From NCBI GenBank assembly GCA_002696025.1, contig NZQU01000106.1:11589-20741 (forward strand): DNA of 9,153 bases. The letters run 5' to 3'. This stretch comes from Crocinitomicaceae bacterium. Lineage in GTDB: Bacteria; Bacteroidota; Bacteroidia; Flavobacteriales_D; Crocinitomicaceae. Position 1 is the first letter of the stretch. The number at the start of each line of letters is the position of its first letter. The position numbers and the translations under genes are program-made. The notes under the pieces were generated by a model. It ran no database searches. It had not been told where the DNA came from and worked only from the letters and a program-made list of their open reading frames with translations. Shown here in pieces: positions 1 through 7,078 of the stretch.

Positions 1-3000
1 ATCTCTTGGAATTTTTCATTTGGAACAAGCCCTTTATTATTTTCAGACAATTCCAACTTAATCCTTTTAACAATGTACATATCCACCAGACCCTTACTTT
101 TTGTTGGCACTTTCCCTTTATATTCACAATCAAAATAAGGCTCTATATGTTTAAAGGTATTACCAGAAACACACACTTTTCCAGGTTCACCAAGCATCTC
201 CATTCTCTGTGCTTGATTAACGGTTGAGCCCCAAACATCATATGCAAGCCTTTCCGATCCTATCACACCCGCAGTAACAGTTCCCGTATTTACGCCCAGT
301 CTTATTTCCCAAAAATCCTCATGATTTGCCAGTGCCTCGTACTTAACTTTTGCCATATAATCTTGAATCTGAAGAGCAGCAATACATGCATCCATAGGAT
401 TGGTTGAACTTATTTCAGGAACACCCGCCGCACACATATAGGCATCTCCAATTGTTTTTATTTTTTCGAGATTATTTGCAACTATAATTTCATCAAACTT
501 TCTAAACATCACATCTAACTTAGTCACCAGCCTTGATGGAGGCATGTTTTCGGATATTTTGGTAAAACCTACAACATCAGTAAACATTACTGTAACGCTT
601 TTATATGCTTTCGCACTTGCCTTCCCCTTAGCCATTAACTCTTTAACTGTTGATTCCGGCAATAAATTCAACAATAAATCTTCAGATTTCTTTTTCTCTT
701 TTTTCAAGAGCTCTTGTTGCTTTTCAATTTTGCCTTTTTGAGCGGATATTTCTTTTGTTCTTTCTTGTATTTTTTTCTCTAATTTTATTTGCTCCTTTTT
801 TCCTGAATCTATTTTTTGTTTAACATAAAGAAAAATACCATAACCTGCCATTAAAGAAACAACAAACCAAAACCATAGTTTTTGCCAAAAAGGAGCCTTT
901 ATAATAATTTCTAATTTTGCAGGATTTTCACTCCAATCTCCATCACCAATTTTAGCGTATACTTTCAAAGTATAAACGCCTGGAGAAAGAGAGTTAAATG
1001 GTATTTCTCCTTCATTACCCATTTCTCTTTCTTGATTGGTGTTCCCCTCAAGCAAATACTTATATTTTAATAATTCTAAACTGCTTAAGTCAGATGGTTG
1101 GAAAAAGATAGAGAAACTGTTCTCCTTATATGAAAGCTCTATTTTTGAAGATTGAGATAAAGGGAGTTTTAGAATCGACCCTTCTTTCATCGGCTTTACT
1201 TTTTTAGAATCAACAAACAAATCAGTAAAAACAACCTTAACGTTTGAATTCTTGGTTTTTAATCTTGATGGAGAAAAATAATTATACCCATAAACCCCTC
1301 CAAAAAACATGTCTCCATTTATAGACTTCATAAATGCGCCCTGATTAAACTCATTACTCATTAAACCATGAATGTCTTTGTATATTTTAATGGCCTCTGT
1401 TGTTTTATCATACTGACATAAGCCTTTGTTTGTGCTTAGCCATAAAAACCCATTTTGATCCTCAAGGACACCATATATTACATTGTTTGGCAATCCGCTT
1501 TTTTTATTAATGATTTTTATATCTCCATTATTAATGTTTAATCTAATAAGTCCAGAGCCGGTGGATCCAAGCCAGAATATATTGCCACTTTCTAACACAC
1601 ATGAGGTAAATGGCTCTATTTTTTTTTCTATTAATTTATCATTGTAACCATATGGTTTTATAATTAATTTTTCTGACGCCTCATCTAAATAACTTAATCC
1701 TTCTTCACTTGAAAACCAAACCCTTCCTTTTTTATCCTTAAACAAAAGCCTACAAACTCCTTTTGAAATTGAATTTAATTTGTCTTTTGGATTATGCTCA
1801 AACACTTGAGATTTTTTTTCTTTAAAATCATACAAAATGGCTCCACCCCTGGTAGCTAAAAAATATTTTTGATCTTTATAATGCTCTATTTTATATATTA
1901 GATTATGTTTAAAAAAATCATCTGAAGTTAAAAACTCAAGCTCTTCATAGGAATAATTCCCATTATCTAAAATTTTTAAATGGTATAATCCATCTACACA
2001 ACCTGCAAGCACATTGTTATTGTCTATTACCTTTAAAGACAAAACGATTTGATCTTCTTTATCTTTTTCTGATCCGACATTTGATCTTTTAAAATGAGTA
2101 AACACCCCATCTTTTGTATTTAATCTTGAGATTTCATTACTCGTGCCAATAAAAACAGCAGAACCATCTTTAGTCTCTGAAAAACTCCAAACATCCCCCG
2201 ATATTAATCCTTTTGATTCATTTCCACTTTGGCCAATACCCAAAAACCCTTCGTTTATTGGATCAAAATGTGAAAGTCCTCTTTCAGAGCCTATCCAAAT
2301 TTGGCTTGATTTATCTTGGTATAAACATTTAATATTATCAAATAAAAGTGCATTCCTTTGAAATACATCCTCTGTACTATGGGTGATTTTTCCACTTTTA
2401 CCCAGCCCATCTTTAGTGATTGCATAAAGTCCGTTCCCGTTTGTAGATAAAAAGGTTTTTTCATCTGAAACTAGAATATCAGTAATATTCAGAATGCCTT
2501 TTTTAGTATCAAAATCATTAAAATAAGGCTTGGTCCTTTGAGTTTGACTATTATATTGATACACGCCCTGATTAGTGGCCAATAAATACTTGTTTTTATC
2601 AATCTTATGGAACTTATTTACGACAACTTTTTTTGAGTTTTTTGGGTTAAGGTATATAGTTTGTGTTTTATTTGTCTTGGGGTTAAAATGAATAAATGAT
2701 GAGGTCTTGTAAAATGGCTCAACATAAATCAATAGCGTTTCCTCATTGATATACGAAAGCAAATGAGTTTTTTTTGATTTTATTCGATTTAAGTACGAAG
2801 TGAATTTTTTGCTTTTTAAATCAAATAAGAAAATTCCATTGCGAACAGATGCTACCCATATATTTCCATCCTTATCCTCACTAATTGATTTGACTGAAAT
2901 GGTCTTTTTGATTGGATTATACGTTTCAAACCCTCCAATTTGTGGATCATATAGTGTTAGCCCCTTTCCTGTTCCAAACCAAACCTTACCATCCTGTGAA

Positions 3001-3260
3001 GCTTCGGAACAAGTAATTGACTGGCTTAACAAACCATTGTCGTTGTCGGTTTCAATAATTTGAAATGTTTTTCCATCAAACTTATTCAAACCATCTTGAG
3101 TGCCAATCCAAAGGGTGAAATTTTTATCCTGAACAATAGTTTCTACAAGGCTTTGTGATAAGCCTTCATTTATTGTGTAATTTTTAAATCTATAATTTGA
3201 TTGACTATAAAAATCAACAAAGACAAAAAACAAAAAAACAGGTAATAAAAACCTTTTCAT
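1..3260 (-). CDS. Membrane-spanning two-propeller (Reg_prop/Y_Y_Y) sensor fused to a class III adenylate cyclase; C-terminus beyond the window
   Basis: The frame is open from the ATG at 3258-3260 to the left edge (1086 codons seen, no stop). Order of parts: signal peptide (about 1-20); about 14 propeller repeats of the form [LVI]W[IFV]GTxxGLxxxD, with key Trp at residues 51, 94, 135, 322, 515, 563 and 607 and degenerate copies between, enough for two seven-bladed propellers; a Y_Y_Y-type domain (about 725-790); one membrane helix (about 793-814); a charged coiled coil (about 815-865) ending in NLLP at 868; and a class III cyclase domain (about 880-1065). The cyclase has metal ligands D895 (FTDVVGF) and D939 (IGDAYM), adenine-selecting K935 and D1008 (YDVWG), and transition-state N1015 and R1019, so ATP to cAMP is predicted. 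The sensor half should be periplasmic and the cyclase cytoplasmic. This is the layout of Bacteroidota hybrid two-component sensors with the kinase replaced by a cyclase. The ligand is unknown. It starts 9 bp after the ferritin stop and is probably co-transcribed with it. Confidence 0.93.
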   Translation of the reverse strand, partial: MKRFLLPVFLFFVFVDFYSQSNYRFKNYTINEGLSQSLVETIVQDKNFTLWIGTQDGLNKFDGKTFQIIETDNDNGLLSQSITCSEASQDGKVWFGTGKGLTLYDPQIGGFETYNPIKKTISVKSISEDKDGNIWVASVRNGIFLFDLKSKKFTSYLNRIKSKKTHLLSYINEETLLIYVEPFYKTSSFIHFNPKTNKTQTIYLNPKNSKKVVVNKFHKIDKNKYLLATNQGVYQYNSQTQRTKPYFNDFDTKKGILNITDILVSDEKTFLSTNGNGLYAITKDGLGKSGKITHSTEDVFQRNALLFDNIKCLYQDKSSQIWIGSERGLSHFDPINEGFLGIGQSGNESKGLISGDVWSFSETKDGSAVFIGTSNEISRLNTKDGVFTHFKRSNVGSEKDKEDQIVLSLKVIDNNNVLAGCVDGLYHLKILDNGNYSYEELEFLTSDDFFKHNLIYKIEHYKDQKYFLATRGGAILYDFKEKKSQVFEHNPKDKLNSISKGVCRLLFKDKKGRVWFSSEEGLSYLDEASEKLIIKPYGYNDKLIEKKIEPFTSCVLESGNIFWLGSTGSGLIRLNINNGDIKIINKKSGLPNNVIYGVLEDQNGFLWLSTNKGLCQYDKTTEAIKIYKDIHGLMSNEFNQGAFMKSINGDMFFGGVYGYNYFSPSRLKTKNSNVKVVFTDLFVDSKKVKPMKEGSILKLPLSQSSKIELSYKENSFSIFFQPSDLSSLELLKYKYLLEGNTNQEREMGNEGEIPFNSLSPGVYTLKVYAKIGDGDWSENPAKLEIIIKAPFWQKLWFWFVVSLMAGYGIFLYVKQKIDSGKKEQIKLEKKIQERTKEISAQKGKIEKQQELLKKEKKKSEDLLLNLLPESTVKELMAKGKASAKAYKSVTVMFTDVVGFTKISENMPPSRLVTKLDVMFRKFDEIIVANNLEKIKTIGDAYMCAAGVPEISSTNPMDACIAALQIQDYMAKVKYEALANHEDFWEIRLGVNTGTVTAGVIGSERLAYDVWGSTVNQAQRMEMLGEPGKVCVSGNTFKHIEPYFDCEYKGKVPTKSKGLVDMYIVKRIKLELSENNKGLVPNEKFQE

Positions 3261-3269
3261 TTCTAAAGG

Positions 3270-3794
3270 TTAATTCTGACCTTCATTAGATGATCCTCCA
3301 GAAAAATCTATTGAAGCATTTTCTAAATCTCTATCAAACAAGTATAATCCTCCCTTGTCCCCTCCAATTAGCTTAATTTTATCTAGGATTGTTCTTGCCA
3401 GCGCCTCCTCTTCAAGTTGTTCTGAAACATACCACTGAATGAAATTATGGGTTGTATAGTCCTTTTCTTGCAAACAAACATCCACAATATTATTAATGCT
3501 TTCCGTTACTTTGATTTCATGAGCTAAAAGTTTCTCAAAAACACTTTCTAAATCCTTAAACGAAGTTGGAGCTTTTTCTATTGAGCCGATTATTGCTTCT
3601 CCCCCTCTCTCATTGACGAACTTAATGAGTTTCAGCATATGGAATCTTTCTTCATCAGAATGAGTGTACATGAATTTTGCTGTCCCATTTAGCCCATTAC
3701 ATTCGGCCCAAGAAGCCATCGCTAAATAATATTGTGACGATACTGCCTCCTTGTTTATTTGATCATTTAATGCTGATTCAACTCTTTTATTCAT
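3270..3794 (-). CDS. ftnA: Non-haem bacterial ferritin (FtnA type)
   Basis: This is a cytoplasmic iron-storage protein that oxidises Fe2+ at a dinuclear site and stores the mineral in a 24-subunit shell. Starting at the ATG at 3792-3794 gives 174 residues. Every expected ferroxidase residue aligns one position off E. coli FtnA as I remember it: E16, Y23, E49, H52, E93, Q126 and E129, with E48 and E125 for the third iron site. The QWYVSEQLEEE helix and the GLYLFD segment near the C-terminus are family hallmarks, and no haem-ligand Met suggests a bacterioferritin. The frame extends five codons upstream to a TTG at 3807-3809, but the ATG matches the family N-terminus and follows an A/G-rich run that could serve as a weak ribosome site. 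It lies 36 bp after the murF/alr fusion and 9 bp before the cyclase. No Fur-like operator is visible next to it, so it probably relies on the upstream promoter. The C-terminal tail (GGSSNEGQN) is polar and likely disordered. Confidence 0.97.
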   Translation of the reverse strand: MNKRVESALNDQINKEAVSSQYYLAMASWAECNGLNGTAKFMYTHSDEERFHMLKLIKFVNERGGEAIIGSIEKAPTSFKDLESVFEKLLAHEIKVTESINNIVDVCLQEKDYTTHNFIQWYVSEQLEEEALARTILDKIKLIGGDKGGLYLFDRDLENASIDFSGGSSNEGQN

Positions 3795-3830
3795 ATCTTT
3801 TTTTTTCAAAGTTACAAAAACTAACTCTTC

Positions 3831-6128
3831 TTATTCATCAATATAGATTCTATGAACTCTTTTTGATATTCCTGTTAATATTTCATATGGAATTGTATTC
3901 ATTGATGATGCCATTGAATATATGGATTGATTTTTCCCTATAATCTCAACTGAATCCCCTTCTTTTACATTTAAATCAGACACATCAACCATCGTCATAT
4001 CCATACAAATGTTTCCTAATGTTTTACAAAATTTAGAATTTATAAAAACACCCCCCGCTCCATTTTTTAACACCCGTCTAAAACCATCTGCATAACCCAC
4101 AGGAATTATGGCAATAGTCATTTGTTTATCCGCTACAAATTCTTTAGAATAACCAACAACATCTCCTTTTTTTATTTTTTTTATTTGAGAAATTTTTGTT
4201 TGCCATGTAAAAACAGGCTCCAATTTGTTTTGATTCTTTTTTGAAGAGGTGATTCCGTACATTCCAATACCCAATCGAACCATATCATGCTGAGCTTCTG
4301 AAAAATTCATTATTCCATCTGTATTTAACAAATGAAATAAAATGGATCCCGTCTGAGATGAAAGAAACTCTTTTTTTATATTAGCAAAGGCTTGTACTTG
4401 TTGATTGGTAAAGCTTTTGTCTACTCCCGACGCATCGGCTAGATGAGAAAAAACACTTTTTACATAAACCTCTGGTTGAGCCTGAACCATTTGAATTACT
4501 TTGCTTACATCATTGCTGTCAAATCCAAGCCGGTGCATCCCTGTATCAAATTTTATATGAATCGGATGAGAGCCCCTTTTCATATAAATTAACTCTCTGA
4601 TAAATAAATCCAATTGAGAAAAAGAATATATGGCAGGTTCAAGCTTGTGTAAAATACAGGATCTAAAACTTTCTGGCTCTACATTTAAAACCAATATGGG
4701 CAATGTAATACCGCTTTTTCTAAGTTCAACTCCCTCATCTGAACATGCAACACCAAGGTAATCTACACCTTGATCCTGAAGAAAAACCGCTGTTTTTTCA
4801 AGGCCAGATCCATATGACTGTGCCTTCACCATACACAATAACTTAGTTTTATTATTAATTGAATTTCTAAAAAAACTTAGATTATGTTTTAATGCAGAAA
4901 AATTAATTTCTAAGCTAGTCGTATGAGTATGTTGTTTTAAAGTTTGAGCAATTTGATTTGTAAATTCTGTTCTACTTCCCTTTAAAAGAACAACGGAATT
5001 TGTGACATCAACATCTATATTTTCTCCCTCAAATATAAATTGATATGCATCGGGGCTGGCTGATTTAATTTCTTTTTCAATTGCAGTTTGAAGATCCACA
5101 TCTATTGATTCCGCAACAAATAAAACAACCCGTTTTCTTTTTCCTGCTATAAATTTTTGATAAGATAATGAATGTGAAAGCGCATTTAAATCAAGATTAT
5201 AAGTGTCATTAATTATGAGTGAACTGTTAATACCATCATATGTTTCAAGTCTCATCGCAAGATTTGGCAGGGTTGTTAATGCCTCTGCTATTTTTTCTTT
5301 TTCAAGACCAATAGTAAGAGCTGCTTGAGCAGCAATCATGGCATTTCTTTTAAGGATAGGCTCTTTATTTGTGTTTTTTAAAAAGGAAGCAAACTCTTTT
5401 TCATTTCTAGTAACTATATCTATTTTTTCATCTGGGAAACCGTGACTACATTCACTGTACAAAACCCCTTTTTTTACATTATAAAACAATTTTAGAAATT
5501 CATCATTAAGTCCTTTTCTTAACAAATCATCTTCAGGATAAAAACTAGTGCAAATAGTATAATCTGGACTTAATAAATTAAAAATTTTCTGCATTTCACC
5601 AGACTTAGAAATACCAACTTCAATAATTGCAAAATCTGTTGCTTTTTTAATTTGTAAAAGAGACAGTGGGACTCCGAGTTGAGAATTGTAACTTTTTGGA
5701 CTTCTTACAACATTATTTTCTGTACTTAAAATAGAATAAAGCCATTCTTTAACCATTGTTTTTCCAAGGCTACCACAAACAGCTATTATTTTAGAATTAT
5801 TTTTTTCTCTGTGATTTTTAGCTAAATCATGAAGGGTTTTAAGCGTGTCCTCAGTTTTAAAAAAAACCGCATCCTTATACTTTTCTATGTCTATAATCTT
5901 TGAAACAAGAAACAATCGAATCCCTTTTTCATATGCATCATTAATATAATCATGTCCATCCCTAAAGTCTCCATTAAGACAAATAAACATAGTGTTTTGA
6001 GGTGATGTTATCAGTCTAGAATCATAAATAACTTGGTCAATAACACCGTCTATAATAGGGATATTTGAGTCATAATAACTAACATCTGCTAATTGTAAAA
6101 ATTGATTATGTGAATACGCGAGTATCAA
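3831..6128 (-). CDS. alr: MurF-like ligase / alanine racemase fusion
   Basis: This 765-residue fusion has a MurF-like half (about 1-395) and a PLP-dependent alanine racemase (about 403-765), an arrangement known from Bacteroidota. The racemase interconverts L- and D-alanine. It keeps the PLP lysine K435 (MVKAQSYGSG), K526 and R533 (HIKFDTGMHRLGF), R618 (VRLGIGMYG), catalytic Y679 (GYADGF) and the CMDMTMVDV loop, so it should be active. The MurF half, which in active enzymes adds D-Ala-D-Ala to the UDP-MurNAc-tripeptide, has a P-loop at 119-124 (GSLGKT), YNSQLGVPLSLL at 147-158, E170-VG and INDTYN (306-311). It lacks the usual histidine of the AHxExF segment (around 195-205) and probably the carbamylated lysine (F211 there), so ligase activity is uncertain. 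The start is a TTG overlapping the tdk TGA by four bases (TTGA), pointing to translational coupling. An in-frame stop lies just upstream and the next ATG would delete conserved N-terminal sequence such as YDSR. Confidence 0.95.
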   Translation of the reverse strand: MILAYSHNQFLQLADVSYYDSNIPIIDGVIDQVIYDSRLITSPQNTMFICLNGDFRDGHDYINDAYEKGIRLFLVSKIIDIEKYKDAVFFKTEDTLKTLHDLAKNHREKNNSKIIAVCGSLGKTMVKEWLYSILSTENNVVRSPKSYNSQLGVPLSLLQIKKATDFAIIEVGISKSGEMQKIFNLLSPDYTICTSFYPEDDLLRKGLNDEFLKLFYNVKKGVLYSECSHGFPDEKIDIVTRNEKEFASFLKNTNKEPILKRNAMIAAQAALTIGLEKEKIAEALTTLPNLAMRLETYDGINSSLIINDTYNLDLNALSHSLSYQKFIAGKRKRVVLFVAESIDVDLQTAIEKEIKSASPDAYQFIFEGENIDVDVTNSVVLLKGSRTEFTNQIAQTLKQHTHTTSLEINFSALKHNLSFFRNSINNKTKLLCMVKAQSYGSGLEKTAVFLQDQGVDYLGVACSDEGVELRKSGITLPILVLNVEPESFRSCILHKLEPAIYSFSQLDLFIRELIYMKRGSHPIHIKFDTGMHRLGFDSNDVSKVIQMVQAQPEVYVKSVFSHLADASGVDKSFTNQQVQAFANIKKEFLSSQTGSILFHLLNTDGIMNFSEAQHDMVRLGIGMYGITSSKKNQNKLEPVFTWQTKISQIKKIKKGDVVGYSKEFVADKQMTIAIIPVGYADGFRRVLKNGAGGVFINSKFCKTLGNICMDMTMVDVSDLNVKEGDSVEIIGKNQSIYSMASSMNTIPYEILTGISKRVHRIYIDE

Positions 6129-6706
6129 TGTTTGATTTTATTGAAGCATGTTCTGCAAAGCGGTTCATATTCCTCTACAGCACCTAAAACAACTTGTTCA
6201 TCATTATTTACTATTCGGTGAGAGAATTGAGCTAAATTACCACAAGAAACACATATTGCATGTACCTTTGTGACATACTCTGCTATTGCTAACAAATTTG
6301 GAATAGGACCAAAGGGATTGCCCAGATAGTCCATATCAAGACCTGCAACAATAACACGAACTCCTGATTTAGAAAGCTTATTACATACGGCCAATATTGA
6401 ATCATCAAAAAACTGAGCCTCATCAATAGCAACTACTTTTTCGTTTTTCCAAACATCTAGTATTTCTTCTGCATTATTAACCATAACAGCATCTTGAGAT
6501 GTTCCTTGATGACTGACAACATTTTTGTCACTATACCTTACATCAATAGAAGGCTTAACTAATAATATTTTTTGGTTGGCAAATTTTGCGCGCTTTATTC
6601 TTCTAAGTAGCTCCTCTGTTTTACCAGAAAACATAGAGCCGCAAACGACTTCTATCCACCCCTGTGTTTTTCCATCTTGAGTAAAGTGTTCCAAAAACAT
6701 ATTCAT
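6125..6706 (-). CDS. tdk: Thymidine kinase (type II, TK1-like)
   Basis: This enzyme phosphorylates thymidine to dTMP with ATP in the cytoplasm, as part of pyrimidine salvage. The 193-residue length is normal for the family. Visible motifs: Walker A at 23-30 (GSMFSGKT), Walker B with the catalytic glutamate E96 (AIDEAQFF), the AGLDMDYLGNPFG segment (121-133), four zinc-binding cysteines C152, C155, C184 and C187, and the YEPLCRTC substrate-lasso end at 180-187. The ATG at 6704-6706 is used here. A second ATG two codons in (6698-6700) is equally possible. It is the first gene of the minus-strand train, and its stop overlaps the start of the murF-like/alr gene. Nothing in it looks abnormal. Confidence 0.97.
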   Translation of the reverse strand: MNMFLEHFTQDGKTQGWIEVVCGSMFSGKTEELLRRIKRAKFANQKILLVKPSIDVRYSDKNVVSHQGTSQDAVMVNNAEEILDVWKNEKVVAIDEAQFFDDSILAVCNKLSKSGVRVIVAGLDMDYLGNPFGPIPNLLAIAEYVTKVHAICVSCGNLAQFSHRIVNNDEQVVLGAVEEYEPLCRTCFNKIKH

Positions 6707-6829
6707 ATTATATCATTTCATTTATTGTAATTTCTACTAACTTTGATTGATTTTTAAAGTTAAATCAAAATAAATATGCAACCCATAATTTAGGGTCTTT
6801 TATAATTTATTTATAAAGTAATAAAATAA
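6707..6829. promoter_or_regulatory. Divergent promoter region with several inverted repeats
   Basis: This 123-bp AT-rich spacer separates two divergent gene trains and must carry both promoters. No clear Bacteroidota promoter (TTTG plus TAnnTTTG at about 19 bp) is present: TAATTTAG at 6786-6793 matches the -7 element at all but one position but lacks a well-placed TTTG upstream. Three symmetric elements are seen: AACTTT (6739-6744) with AAAGTT (6756-6761); TTTGATT (6742-6748) with AATCAAA (6763-6769), overlapping the first; and a 16-bp imperfect palindrome at 6781-6796 with ACCC and GGGT arms. Promoter presence is inferred from gene orientation, and operator function is only a possibility. 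Confidence 0.55.
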
Positions 6830-7066
6830 ATGGAAGAAATCAGTAAAAAAATCCATCAAAATATAAAAAAATTAGAGCATGGAGAGCTCAGCCTTTCTGA
6901 ATTAGAATTCACAACAAATCAAACAAAAGAGCTGTATGAAAGATTAATTATTTTGCGTTATAAATTTTATGAAGAACATTCTGACAAGAACAAACTAAGA
7001 AAAGGGAATAAAAAGTCAGAAAAAAAAGAAGACAAAAGCCAACAGAGCATTGTTTTTGAACTCTAA
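6830..7066 (+). CDS. Small helical protein of unknown function
   Basis: I do not recognise the function with confidence. The 78 residues form a likely two-helix hairpin: one helix at about 1-16, a turn with GELSLSEL (18-25), and a second helix running through LYERLIILRYKFYEE. A lysine-rich linker (about 52-70) follows and the protein ends in QQSIVFEL. Its size and the GELSLSEL turn recall the exonuclease VII small subunit XseB, but the rest of the second helix does not fit that family well and no xseA is next to it. I recall similar small proteins with an LYExLxILRYK-like segment from Bacteroidota, without an assigned role. There is no signal peptide or membrane helix, so it should be cytoplasmic. 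It is first in a three-gene plus-strand train, 12 bp ahead of the peptidase gene. Composition and close spacing support it being a real gene. Confidence 0.8.
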   Translation: MEEISKKIHQNIKKLEHGELSLSELEFTTNQTKELYERLIILRYKFYEEHSDKNKLRKGNKKSEKKEDKSQQSIVFEL

Positions 7067-7078
7067 ACTTAATTTATA

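Noticed and set aside
460..600. Guanylate rather than adenylate cyclase specificity
   Set aside because: Guanylate cyclases carry Glu and typically Cys at the two base-selecting positions; this protein has Lys935 and Asp1008, the adenylate pair.
6..741. Plus-strand open frames of 73 and 65 codons opposite the cyclase domain
   Set aside because: They lie antisense to a well-conserved cyclase domain and show no family motifs; they are reading-frame shadows.
2143..3063. Plus-strand open frames opposite the propeller repeats
   Set aside because: Antisense to the repeat region, where skewed codon use on the real strand leaves stop-free stretches; no recognisable protein features.
3677..3943. Plus-strand frame spanning the ferritin/alr junction
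   Set aside because: It overlaps two well-supported genes on the other strand and has no motif support.
6830..7066. Naming the 78-residue protein XseB (exonuclease VII small subunit)
   Set aside because: Only the GELSLSEL turn and size fit; the second helix and C-terminal tail differ, and no xseA is adjacent.
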